Positions 33,174 to 41,424 of a stretch of 57,119 nt of DNA are shown in pieces. Made by a program: the position numbers and the translations under genes. The notes beneath the pieces were generated by a model. That model was not told the DNA's origin, ran no database searches, and saw nothing but the letters and a program-made list of their open reading frames with translations. The stretch comes from Rubrivivax sp. (lineage in GTDB: Bacteria > Pseudomonadota > Gammaproteobacteria > Burkholderiales > Burkholderiaceae_C). Location of the stretch: NCBI GenBank assembly GCA_020848515.1, contig JADLIA010000031.1:1-57119 (forward strand), given 5' to 3'. Each line of letters starts with the position of its first letter. Positions within the stretch are counted from its first letter, which is position 1.

Positions 33174-34298
33174 ATGAGCAAACCCACCCAGACCACCGGT
33201 CGTCGCAACCTGCTGAAGGGCGCCGCCGTCGCCGCCGGCGCCATGTCGGTGCCCATGATCAGCGTGGCGCAGACCACCACCCTGCGCTTTCAGAGCACCT
33301 GGCCGGCCAAGGACATCTTCCACGAGTTCGCACAGGACTACGCCAAGAAAATCAACGACATGGCCGGTGGCCGTCTGAAGATCGAGGTGCTGCCCGCCGG
33401 CGCCGTGGTGCCGGCCTTTCAGCTGCTCGATGCCGTGGCCAAGGGCACGCTCGACGGCGGCCATGGCGTGGTGGCCTACTGGTATGGCAAGAACCAGGCC
33501 GTGGCGCTGTGGGGCTCGGGCCCGGCCTTCGGCATGGACGCCAACATGGTGCTGGCCTGGCACAACTACGGCGGCGGCAAGGAACTGCTCGATGAGATCT
33601 ACAAGAGCCTGAACCTGGACGTGGTCTCCAAGCTCTACGGCCCCATGCCCACGCAGCCGCTGGGCTGGTTCAAGAAGCCCGTGGCCAAGGTGGGAGACCT
33701 CAAGGGCCTGAAGTTCCGCACCGTGGGCCTGGCCGTGGACGTGTTCACGGAGATGGGCCTGGCCGTCAACCCCCTGCCCGGCGGCGAGATCGTGCCGGCG
33801 CTCGACCGCGGCCTGCTCGACGCGGCCGAGTTCAACAACGCGTCGAGCGACCGCGTGCTGGGCTTTCCCGACGTGGCCAAGAACTGCATGCTGCAGAGCT
33901 TTCACCAATCCAGCGAGCAGTTCGAGGTGCTGTTCAACAAGACCAAGTACGACGCGCTGCCGGCCGAGCTCAAGGCCATCATCGACTACGCCACGCAGGC
34001 CGCCAGCGCCGACATGAGCTGGAAGGCCGCCGACCGCTACGCCAAGGACTACGCCGAGATGTCGGCCAAGCAGGGCGTGAAGTTCTACAAGACGCCCGAC
34101 GCCATCCTGCGCGCGCAGCTCGCCGCCTGGGACAAGGTGACGGCCAAGAAGGCGGCCGAGAACCCGATGTTCAAGAAGGTCATGGATTCCATGCGCACCT
34201 TTGCCCAGCGCAGCGGGCGCTGGCAGAACGACACCACCATCGACTACCGCATGGCCTGGAACCATTACTTCGGCGCCAAGAAGGGCGCCATGGGCTGA
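33174..34298 (+). CDS. dctP: TRAP transporter substrate-binding protein (DctP family)
   Basis: The 374-residue periplasmic receptor has a Tat signal (GRRNLLKGAAVAAGAMSVPMISVAQ). The mature DctP fold follows with RFQSTWPAKDIFHEFAQDYAKKINDMAGGRLKIEVLPAGAVVPAFQLLDAVAKGTLDGGHG and the ligand-binding helix with GDLKGLKFRTVGLAVDVFTEMG. PALDRGLLDAAEFNNASSDRVLGF also fits. Relatives bind keto or aromatic carboxylates, but the ligand cannot be told from sequence. It is the first gene of dctP-dctQ-dctM and is separated from dctQ by a terminator-like hairpin. AGACAGAGGAAG provides the ribosome-binding site. Confidence 0.95.
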   Translation: MSKPTQTTGRRNLLKGAAVAAGAMSVPMISVAQTTTLRFQSTWPAKDIFHEFAQDYAKKINDMAGGRLKIEVLPAGAVVPAFQLLDAVAKGTLDGGHGVVAYWYGKNQAVALWGSGPAFGMDANMVLAWHNYGGGKELLDEIYKSLNLDVVSKLYGPMPTQPLGWFKKPVAKVGDLKGLKFRTVGLAVDVFTEMGLAVNPLPGGEIVPALDRGLLDAAEFNNASSDRVLGFPDVAKNCMLQSFHQSSEQFEVLFNKTKYDALPAELKAIIDYATQAASADMSWKAADRYAKDYAEMSAKQGVKFYKTPDAILRAQLAAWDKVTAKKAAENPMFKKVMDSMRTFAQRSGRWQNDTTIDYRMAWNHYFGAKKGAMG

Positions 34299-34313
34299 CG
34301 CCGCCCGCATTCG

Positions 34314-34341
34314 AGAAGGCCTGCGCAAGGCCTTCTTTTTT
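34314..34341 (+). terminator. Rho-independent terminator between dctP and dctQ
   Basis: AGAAGGCCT (34314-34322), a five-base loop and AGGCCTTCT (34328-34336) form a perfect 9-bp stem followed by a T run to 34341. Being inside the operon, it should attenuate rather than end transcription. Confidence 0.85.
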
Positions 34342-34415
34342 GTCGACCCGGGGCCCTGGGCGAAATCGATCGCCGGGCCCTGTTCGTTTTCATCGGCCCT
34401 CGCGGCTGTTTCGCC

Positions 34416-35075
34416 ATGCAAAAGTTGCTTCTCGGGATCGACGCCGTGTCGACCTTCATCGGCAAGGCCGCCGCCTGGGCCTGCGTTCTGCTCACGGCCC
34501 TGATCTGCTGGGAAGTGTTTTCGCGCTACGCCCTCAACAAGCCCCACGCCTGGGTGCTGGACGCGCAGATCATGCTGTACGGCACCATGTTCATGATGGC
34601 CGGCGCCTACACCCTGGCCAAGAACGGCCATGTGCGCGGTGACGTGCTGTACGGCTTCTTCAGCCCGCGCGTGCAGGCCGGGCTGGACCTGCTGCTGTAC
34701 TTTCTGTTCTTCCTGCCCGGCGTGCTGGCCATGACCTGGGCCGGCTGGGGCTATGCGCAGGAATCGCTGGCGATCCGCGAGCAGACCTTCTCGGCCGAGC
34801 CGCTGCCGCTGTACCCCTTCAAGTTCGTCATTCCGCTGGCCGGCGCGGCGCTGCTGCTGCAGGGTCTGGCCGAGATCGCCCGCTGTGTGATCTGCCTGCG
34901 CCAGGGTGCCTGGCCCAGCCGCGAGGCCGACGTCGAGGAAGTGGACGTGGAAAAACTCAAGGAAATGGTGCACGTCACCGACGCCGACCGCGCCGCCATC
35001 GCGGTGCAGCCGCCCCGACCGTCGCCGCCGAGCCCCGGGCACGCGGACCACGGGCACACCGACCGGGGGGCCTGA
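34416..35075 (+). CDS. dctQ: TRAP transporter small permease (DctQ family)
   Basis: The 219-residue protein has four membrane helices (residues about 15-40, 45-65, 85-110 and 130-155). The DctQ core is VFSRYALNKPHAWVLDAQIMLYGTMFMMAGAYTLAKNGHVRGDVLY. The cytosolic C-terminus is unusually long for the family, acidic (EADVEEVDVEKLKEMVHV) and ends in a Pro/His stretch. It pairs with the large subunit two bases downstream to form the Na-coupled transporter. Confidence 0.93.
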   Translation: MQKLLLGIDAVSTFIGKAAAWACVLLTALICWEVFSRYALNKPHAWVLDAQIMLYGTMFMMAGAYTLAKNGHVRGDVLYGFFSPRVQAGLDLLLYFLFFLPGVLAMTWAGWGYAQESLAIREQTFSAEPLPLYPFKFVIPLAGAALLLQGLAEIARCVICLRQGAWPSREADVEEVDVEKLKEMVHVTDADRAAIAVQPPRPSPPSPGHADHGHTDRGA

Positions 35076-35077
35076 GC

Positions 35078-37054
35078 ATGCGCAAGGAACTCTGGTTCGG
35101 CTTTTCCATCATGGCGCTGGTGGTGGCCAGCGCCGCCTGGCTGCTGCTGGGCGTGGAGCACATCACCAACGGCCACCTGGGCCTGCTGATGCTGTCGCTG
35201 GTGGTGGTGGCCATCATGCTGGGCTTTCCCACCGCGTTCACGCTCATGGGCATGGGCATGATCTTCACCTGGCTGGCGTACGACCGCAACGTCACGCGCA
35301 CGCTCGACCTGATGGTGCAGGCGGCCTACAAGAGCATGGCCAACGACGTGCTCATCGCCATCCCGCTGTTCGTCTTCATGGGCTACCTGGTCGAGCGCGC
35401 CAACCTGATCGAAAAGCTGTTCAAGAGCCTGCACCTGGCCATGGCGCGCGTGCCGGGCTCGCTGGCGGTGGCCACGCTGGTGACCTGCGCCATCTTCGCC
35501 ACGGCCACCGGCATCGTCGGCGCCGTGGTCACGCTGATGGGGCTGCTGGCGCTGCCGGCCATGCTGCGCGCGGGCTACAGCATCCCCATGTCGGCGGGCG
35601 CCATCACCGCCGGCGGCTGCCTGGGCATTCTGATTCCGCCCTCGGTGCTGCTCATCCTGTACGGCGCCACGGCCGGGGTGTCGGTGGTGCAGCTGTATGC
35701 CGGCGCCTTCTTCCCCGGCGTCATGCTGGCCGGGCTGTATGTGGCCTACGTCATCATCGTGGCCAAGCTCAAGCCTGCCTGGGCGCCGCCGCTGTCGGCC
35801 AAAGAGCGCCAGGTCGATCTGCCGGCCCTGACCAGCGCCCTGCCGGCTGGCACGCGCGACTACGCGCCGCTGCGCCTGCTGAACGCGCTCAAGGGCCGGC
35901 GCAACGCCGACGTGCCGCTGGCCCACGTGCTGCGCCAGCTGGCGGTGGTGGTGCTGCCGGGTCTGCTGTTTCTGCTGCTGGCCACCAGCACCTGGCAGGC
36001 CGTGACCAAGGTGCCGACCGAGCAGGCGGTGGAGCTGCAGGCCATCGGATCGGAGGGCAGCGGCGCCGAAAGCTCCGACTCCGGGCTGGCCGAGCCGCCG
36101 GCCGAAGATGAGTTGCAGGAACCTCCGACCGAGGACGCCCTGCAGGAGCCGCCAGGGGCCGATGCGCCCGACACCCTGGCCACCCCGCCCGGCGCCGAGG
36201 TCGATGCCGCGTCCGAGCCGACGGCCGCCGGCGTGGCCGAGCCCCCCGGGGCCAGCGCCGCGGCCTCCGATGCCGCCGGCGCAGCCCAGGCCGGCACGCA
36301 GCCGGCGCCCACCTGGTGGTGGGTCGTGATGGGGGTGCTGGGCGCCTGCACCGCCCTGTTCTACCTGTTCCTCAGCTTCGCCCGGCTGGAAATCTTCAAG
36401 ATGCTGCTGGGCTCGTTCTTCCCGCTGATGATCCTGATTCTGGCGGTGCTGGGCTCCATCGTGTTCGGCCTGGCCACGCCGACCGAGGCGGCGGCCATGG
36501 GCTCGCTGGGCGGCTTTCTGCTGGCGGCGGCCTACAAGCGGCTGACCATGGACGTGCTGCGCGAGTCGGTCTACCTGACGGCCAAGACCTCGGCCATGGT
36601 GTGCTGGCTGTTCGTCGGCTCGGCCATCTTCTCGGCCGCCTTTGCGCTGCTGGGCGGGCAGGAGCTGATCGAGCAGTGGGTGCTGTCGATGAACCTCAGC
36701 AAGCTGGAGTTCATGGTGCTGGCGCAGGTGGTGATCTTCCTGCTCGGCTGGCCGCTGGAGTGGACCGAGATCATCGTCATCTTCATGCCGATCTTCATCC
36801 CGCTGCTGAACCACTTTGGCGTCGATCCGCTGTTCTTCGGCCTGCTGGTGGCGCTGAACCTGCAGACCGCCTTCCTGTCGCCGCCGGTGGCCATGTCGGC
36901 CTTCTACCTCAAGGGGGTGGCGCCGCCCTACGTGACGCTGAACCAGATCTTCCTGGGCATGATGCCCTTCATGGCGATCCAGGTGCTGGCCATCGTGCTG
37001 CTGTACGTGTTCCCCTCGATCGGGCTCTGGCTGCCCAACCTGCTCTACAAGTAA
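35078..37054 (+). CDS. dctM: TRAP transporter large permease (DctM family) with long central linker
   Basis: The 658-residue protein is longer than the usual 425-residue DctM. The first half carries MGMGMIFTWLAYDRNV, ANDVLIAIPLFVFMGYLVERANLIEKLF and AGGCLGILIPPSVLLILYG. The second half has VFGLATPTEAAAMGSLGGFLLAAAYKRLT and LQTAFLSPPVAMSAFYLKGVAPP. Between two hydrophobic segments, residues about 310-410 are a low-complexity acidic Pro/Ala/Glu stretch with repeated EPP motifs. It carries the transmembrane path for the substrate captured by DctP. No frameshift is seen. Confidence 0.93.
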   Translation: MRKELWFGFSIMALVVASAAWLLLGVEHITNGHLGLLMLSLVVVAIMLGFPTAFTLMGMGMIFTWLAYDRNVTRTLDLMVQAAYKSMANDVLIAIPLFVFMGYLVERANLIEKLFKSLHLAMARVPGSLAVATLVTCAIFATATGIVGAVVTLMGLLALPAMLRAGYSIPMSAGAITAGGCLGILIPPSVLLILYGATAGVSVVQLYAGAFFPGVMLAGLYVAYVIIVAKLKPAWAPPLSAKERQVDLPALTSALPAGTRDYAPLRLLNALKGRRNADVPLAHVLRQLAVVVLPGLLFLLLATSTWQAVTKVPTEQAVELQAIGSEGSGAESSDSGLAEPPAEDELQEPPTEDALQEPPGADAPDTLATPPGAEVDAASEPTAAGVAEPPGASAAASDAAGAAQAGTQPAPTWWWVVMGVLGACTALFYLFLSFARLEIFKMLLGSFFPLMILILAVLGSIVFGLATPTEAAAMGSLGGFLLAAAYKRLTMDVLRESVYLTAKTSAMVCWLFVGSAIFSAAFALLGGQELIEQWVLSMNLSKLEFMVLAQVVIFLLGWPLEWTEIIVIFMPIFIPLLNHFGVDPLFFGLLVALNLQTAFLSPPVAMSAFYLKGVAPPYVTLNQIFLGMMPFMAIQVLAIVLLYVFPSIGLWLPNLLYK

Positions 37055-37109
37055 AAACCGGCTCTGGCGCTTGCCCAATCTGCGCCAACAGCTATTCTAT
37101 TCATAGCAT
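37053..37109 (-). repeat. Family 1 palindromic repeat between dctM and mutL
   Basis: On the minus strand: GCTATGAATAGAATAGC, TGTT, GGCGCAGATTGGGCAAGCGCC and AGAGCCGGTTTTTAC. Stem 1 and stem 2 are both clean. The element starts within the dctM stop codon. Confidence 0.88.
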
Positions 37110-37154
37110 ACGGGGCGTCCACCGAAGCCCAGGGGGTGGCCGGGGCGCGCTTTC

Positions 37155-37160
37155 TACAAT
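37155..37160 (+). promoter_or_regulatory. -10 hexamer (TACAAT) seven bases before mutL ATG
   Basis: TACAAT-N7-ATG with no ribosome-binding site suggests a leaderless mutL transcript separate from the upstream TRAP operon. Confidence 0.5.
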
Positions 37161-37167
37161 CGCGCCC

Positions 37168-38967
37168 ATGCCCGCGCCGCGCCGCCCGATCCGTGAACTG
37201 CCCGACGAGCTGATCAGCCAGATCGCCGCCGGCGAGGTGATCGAGCGCCCGGCCTCGGTGGTGCGCGAGCTGCTGGACAACGCGCTCGACGCCGGCGCCA
37301 GCCAGATCACGGTGCGGCTGCTGGCCGGCGGCGTACGACTGATCAGCGTCGAGGACGACGGCGCCGGCATCGCTGCGGACGAGCTGGCCACCGCCCTCAG
37401 GCGCCACGCCACCAGCAAGATCGCCAGCCTGGCCGAGCTGGAGTCGGTGGCGACCATGGGTTTTCGCGGCGAGGCGTTGGCGGCCATCGCCTCCATCGCC
37501 GAGCTGACCTTGCTGTCGCGCACCGCCGAGCAGCCCGGCGCCTGGCAGCTGGACGCCCGCAGCGGCGAACTGCGCCCCGCCGCGCGCGCCGTCGGCACCA
37601 CGGTGGAGGTGCGCGAGCTGTTCTTTGCCGTGCCGGCGCGGCGCAAGTTCCTCAAGAGCGACGCCACCGAACTGGCGCACTGCATCGAGGCGCTGCGCCG
37701 CCACGCGCTGGCGCGACCCGACGTGGGCTTTGCTCTCTGGCACGAAGGCAGGCTGATCGAGCAATGGCGCAGTCACCCGGGCGCCGCCGGCCTGGCGCAG
37801 CGCCTGGCCGACGTGCTGGGCGAGGACTTCCTGGCCGGCTCGGTGGCCATCGATCACCAGGCCGGCGGCGTGCGCGTGAGCGGCCACGCCGGCCTGCCCG
37901 ATTGCGCGCGCGCCCGCGCCGACCAGCAGTACGCCTGGGTCAACGGCCGCTTCGTGCGCGACAAGGTGATTGCCCACGCCGCACGCGCCGCCTACGAAGA
38001 CGTGCTGCACGGCCAGCGCCAGCCGGTGTACGTGCTGCACGTGGCGGTCGATCCGGCGCGGGTGGACGTCAACGTGCACCCGACCAAGATCGAGGTGCGC
38101 TTTCGCGACAGCCGCGAAGTGCACCAGGCCGTGCGCCACGCGATCGAGCACGCGCTGGCAACCCCGCGCGCCGCCCTGCTGGCCCAGACGGCCGACCCGA
38201 CACCGCCCGCGCCAGCACCCGAGTTTTTCAAGCCATTTTCAGCTCCAGCGCCCGCCAGATCAGCGCAAGCAGCTATCGATTTCAAAGCACCTGCGGGCCA
38301 CGCCGTGGCCGAGCTGCAGGCCCTGTGGCAGGCCGCACCCGACCCCGGCGCGGCTGCCCTGCCCGCCGCCCCGGCCGACGACGACTGGCCGCTGGGCCGC
38401 GCCATCGCGCAGCTGCACGGCATCTACATCCTGGCCGAAAACCGCGCCGGCCTGGTGCTGGTGGACATGCATGCGGCGCACGAACGCATCGTCTACGAGC
38501 GGCTCAAGCGCCAGCTCGACGGCGCCCGCGTGGCCAGCCAGCCGCTGCTGATCCCGGCCACCTTTGCCGCCACCGCGCAGGAAGTGGCCACCGCCGAAGG
38601 CTGCGCCGAGGTGCTGGCCCGCCTGGGCCTGGAAATCACCGCGTTCTCGCCCCGCACGCTGGCGGTGCGCGCCGTGCCCACCGCGCTGGCGGCCGGCGAC
38701 GCCGTGGCGCTGGCGCGCAGCGTGCTGGCCGAGCTGGCGCAGCACGAGGCCAGCACCGTGGTCGAACGCGCCCGCCACGAGCTGCTGGCCACCATGGCCT
38801 GCCACGGCGCGGTGCGCGCCCACCGGCGCCTGACGCACGAAGAAATGAACGCCCTGCTGCGCCAGATGGAAGCCACCGAGCGCAGCGACCAGTGCAACCA
38901 CGGCCGCCCGACCTGGCGCCAGCTCAGCCTGCGCGAGCTCGACGCCCTGTTCCTGCGCGGCCGCTGA
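37168..38967 (+). CDS. mutL: DNA mismatch repair protein MutL (endonuclease-type)
   Basis: The 599-residue protein joins MutS recognition to strand removal. The N-terminal GHKL ATPase shows ELLDNALDAGA, VEDDGAGI, RHATSKI, TMGFRGEALAAIA and FFAVPARRKFLKS. The C-terminal dimerisation domain has VDMHAAHERIVYE (matches DQHAx2Ex4E except Gln to Met), ACHGAVRAHRRL and CNHGRPT, the set of nicking MutL proteins in bacteria lacking MutH. The linker (residues about 335-400) carries a family 1 repeat encoding SAPAPARSAQAAID. Its usual partner miaA follows after an MFS gene. Confidence 0.96.
   Translation: MPAPRRPIRELPDELISQIAAGEVIERPASVVRELLDNALDAGASQITVRLLAGGVRLISVEDDGAGIAADELATALRRHATSKIASLAELESVATMGFRGEALAAIASIAELTLLSRTAEQPGAWQLDARSGELRPAARAVGTTVEVRELFFAVPARRKFLKSDATELAHCIEALRRHALARPDVGFALWHEGRLIEQWRSHPGAAGLAQRLADVLGEDFLAGSVAIDHQAGGVRVSGHAGLPDCARARADQQYAWVNGRFVRDKVIAHAARAAYEDVLHGQRQPVYVLHVAVDPARVDVNVHPTKIEVRFRDSREVHQAVRHAIEHALATPRAALLAQTADPTPPAPAPEFFKPFSAPAPARSAQAAIDFKAPAGHAVAELQALWQAAPDPGAAALPAAPADDDWPLGRAIAQLHGIYILAENRAGLVLVDMHAAHERIVYERLKRQLDGARVASQPLLIPATFAATAQEVATAEGCAEVLARLGLEITAFSPRTLAVRAVPTALAAGDAVALARSVLAELAQHEASTVVERARHELLATMACHGAVRAHRRLTHEEMNALLRQMEATERSDQCNHGRPTWRQLSLRELDALFLRGR
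38230..38288 (-). repeat. Family 1 repeat embedded in frame in the mutL linker
   Basis: On the minus strand GCTTTGAAATCGATAGC, TGCT, TGCGC..GGCGC and TGGAGCTGAAAATGG align with intergenic copies. It encodes residues about 355-373 in the disordered linker between the ATPase and dimerisation domains, antisense to the element orientation. Confidence 0.8.
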
Positions 38968-39085
38968 GGCCCGGCGGCGCCCAGGCGCACGACCCCTGAC
39001 CCCGGCCGCGCAGACCTGAGCCGCGCCCTGGCGATCGACACGCCGCGCGGTCATCCGCCATCCGTCATCTGCTACCCTCGCCCGC

Positions 39086-40336
39086 GTGTCTTCCCCCGCT
39101 TCCGTCACCGGCCCCGGGCGCGCCCCGGCGGCCATGAGCGCCTCCACCGTCGTCGTCCTGCTGGGCCTGCTGCTGGGCCTGCAACCGGTCACCACCGACG
39201 TCTACCTGCCGGCGCTGCCGGCCCTGCAGCACGAGCTGGCGGCCTCGATGTCGCAGGTGCAGCTGACCTTCGCCGGCCTGCTGCTGGCCTTTGGCTGCTC
39301 GCAGCTGGTGTGGGGGCCGCTGTCGGACCGCTTTGGCCGCCGGCCGGTGCTGCTGTGGGGCATGGGCGCCTATCTGCTGGCTTCGCTGGCCAGCGCGCTG
39401 GCACCCAGCATGCCGCTGCTGATCGCCGCCCGCGTGGCCCAGGGCGCGGCCATGGGGGCGGCGGTGATGTGCGCACGCGCCATCGTGCGCGACCTGTACG
39501 AGCCGCTGGAAGGCGCGCGCATGATGTCGCGCGGCCTGTCAGGCCTGGGCGTGATCGCCGTCACCTGCGCGCCGGTGGGCGGGCTGCTGACCGAGCTGAT
39601 CCACTGGCGCGCGGCGCTGGCGGCGCTGGCGCTGTTCGGCGCCGTCACGCTGGCGCTGGTGGCGCTGCGCTTTCACGAAACCATTCCCGCCCGCAACCCC
39701 CGGGCGCTGGCGCCGGGCACGCTGTGGCAGGCCTGGCGGCGCATCGCCCGCCACCCGACCTTCGTCACCTATTCGCTGCTGGCCACGGCCTCCTACGCGG
39801 CGCTGTTCACCTTTCTTTCCACCTCGCCCTTCGTGCTGATCGAGGCGCTGGGCCTGAGCCGCTTCGGCTACGGCGTGCTGATGGCGGCCGGCTCGCTGGT
39901 GTACATCGCCGGCACCATGGCCTGCCGCCGCCTGCTGCAGCGCTGGGGCATCCGGCGCAGCGTGTGGGCGGCCGGCTGGGTCACCTTCACCGCCGGCGCG
40001 CTGATGGCGGGCCTGGCCTGGCTGGGCTGGGGCCGGCCCTGGTACGGCTGGTGGGCGGTGTTCGTGCCGCAGGCTCTGTTCCTGCTGGGCCACGGCGTGC
40101 ATCAGCCGGTCAGCCAGAGCGGCACGGTGGCGCCGTTTCCCGACATGGCGGGCGCGGCCTCGGCGCTCAACGGCTTCATCATGATGGCGGTGGCCTTTCC
40201 CATGGGCCTGTGGCTGGGCCGCATGATGGACGGCACGCCGCGCGCGCTGGCGCTGGGCTTCTTCGGCTGGAGCACGGTGATCGCCCTCACCGCCTGGTTT
40301 CTGGTGCCAAGGCATGGCGACCCCGAGCGCCACTGA
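39086..40336 (+). CDS. Bcr/CflA family multidrug efflux MFS transporter
   Basis: The 416-residue, 12-helix inner-membrane exporter has the Bcr/CflA start [17 protein letters not shown] and the MFS motif [17 protein letters not shown] after helix 2. [26 protein letters not shown] and [13 protein letters not shown]-like [13 protein letters not shown] also match. Bcr-type pumps export bicyclomycin, sulfonamides or cysteine; the substrate is unknown here. GTG 39086, seven bases after TACCCT, fits the leaderless pattern; ATG 39134 is the alternative. Its 3' end overlaps miaA by 23 bases. Confidence 0.9.
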   Translation: MSSPASVTGPGRAPAAMSASTVVVLLGLLLGLQPVTTDVYLPALPALQHELAASMSQVQLTFAGLLLAFGCSQLVWGPLSDRFGRRPVLLWGMGAYLLASLASALAPSMPLLIAARVAQGAAMGAAVMCARAIVRDLYEPLEGARMMSRGLSGLGVIAVTCAPVGGLLTELIHWRAALAALALFGAVTLALVALRFHETIPARNPRALAPGTLWQAWRRIARHPTFVTYSLLATASYAALFTFLSTSPFVLIEALGLSRFGYGVLMAAGSLVYIAGTMACRRLLQRWGIRRSVWAAGWVTFTAGALMAGLAWLGWGRPWYGWWAVFVPQALFLLGHGVHQPVSQSGTVAPFPDMAGAASALNGFIMMAVAFPMGLWLGRMMDGTPRALALGFFGWSTVIALTAWFLVPRHGDPERH

Positions 40337-41291
40337 AGCTGCCGGCCTGCGGCCGATCGGCATCGCCGGCCCCACCGCCAGCGGCAAGAGCGCGCTGGCG
40401 TTGGCGCTGGCCGAGCGGTTGCCGGTGGAAATCATCAGCGTCGACTCGGCCCTGGTCTACCGCGGGCTGGACATCGGCAGCGCCAAGCCCAGCCTGGCCG
40501 AACGCGCCGCCGTGCCGCACCACCTGATCGACATCCGCGACCCCAGCCAGCCCTACAGCGCCGCCGAGTTCGTGCGCGACGCCACCCGGCTGATGGCCGA
40601 GATCCGTGCGCGCGGACGCACGCCGCTGCTGGTCGGCGGCACCATGCTGTATTTCAAAGCGCTGCAACAGGGCCTGGACGAAATGCCGCCGGCCGACCCC
40701 ACCGTGCGCGCCCAGCTGGAGGCGCGCGCGCGCCAGCACGGCTGGGCCGCCCTGCACGCCGAGCTGGCGCGTGTCGACCCGGCGAGCGCCGCCCGCCTGC
40801 CGCCCGGCGACAGCCAGCGCATCCAGCGCGCGCTCGAAGTGTGGCAGCTCAGCGGCCGGCCGCTGTCCAGCTTTCACGCTACAAATAGCGTAGCTGCTGG
40901 CGCACACCAGGTAAACGCCTGGCCGCTTTTTTCTCTGGAACCGCAGGACCGCGCCTGGCTGCACCGTCGAATCGCCGAGCGCTTCGACGCCATGCTGAGC
41001 GCCGGCCTGCTTGACGAGGTGGCGGCGCTGCGGGCGCGCGGCGATCTGTCGCCCCAGCTGCCCGCGCTGCGCGCCGTCGGTTACCGCCAGGCCTGGCAGG
41101 CGCTGGAACAGGGCTGGCCGCTGGCGCTGCTGCGCGACCGCGGCAGCGCCGCCACGCGCCAGCTCGCCAAGCGCCAGCTCACCTGGCTGCGCGGCATGCC
41201 CTGGCGCCGGCCGCTGCCGGCCGACGCTGCCGACGCCCTGCCCAGGGCGGTGCAGCTGATCCTGGCCACCGCTCGGGGCAACGAGAAATGA
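40314..41291 (+). CDS. miaA: tRNA dimethylallyltransferase with repeat-derived insert
   Basis: The 325-residue enzyme prenylates A37 of tRNAs reading UNN codons. Motifs: P-loop [69 protein letters not shown] and [20 protein letters not shown]. Residues about 189-206 ([18 protein letters not shown]), just after RPLSSFH, derive from a family 1 repeat and replace a variable loop before [13 protein letters not shown]. The start codon lies inside the MFS gene. Likely co-transcribed with it. Confidence 0.95.
   Translation: MATPSATEAAGLRPIGIAGPTASGKSALALALAERLPVEIISVDSALVYRGLDIGSAKPSLAERAAVPHHLIDIRDPSQPYSAAEFVRDATRLMAEIRARGRTPLLVGGTMLYFKALQQGLDEMPPADPTVRAQLEARARQHGWAALHAELARVDPASAARLPPGDSQRIQRALEVWQLSGRPLSSFHATNSVAAGAHQVNAWPLFSLEPQDRAWLHRRIAERFDAMLSAGLLDEVAALRARGDLSPQLPALRAVGYRQAWQALEQGWPLALLRDRGSAATRQLAKRQLTWLRGMPWRRPLPADAADALPRAVQLILATARGNEK
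40878..40932 (+). repeat. Family 1 repeat embedded in frame in miaA
   Basis: GCTACAAATAGCGTAGC, TGCT, GGCGCACACCAGGTAAACGCC and TGGCCGCTTTTTT match intergenic copies, in the same orientation as miaA. Both stems are recognisable and there is no stop codon in frame. Confidence 0.82.
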
Positions 41292-41424
41292 ACACTTTGT
41301 AACTAACGTTTCGTGCCGCAGCGCCGGCACGGCGGCCAACTGCGGTCTAATCCGCGCCGGGGAGATCCAGCCCGGGGAACTCACGTCAGAGGAGCTTGCG
41401 GGCCAGCGCCAGAACACGACACGC

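Noticed and set aside
37168-38967. Idea that the Gln-to-Met change in the MutL endonuclease motif (DMHA) disables nicking
   Set aside because: The metal-binding Asp, His and both Glu residues, the ACHGAVR motif and CNHGRP are intact, and I recall Met at this position in other beta-proteobacterial MutL proteins, so it is probably neutral.
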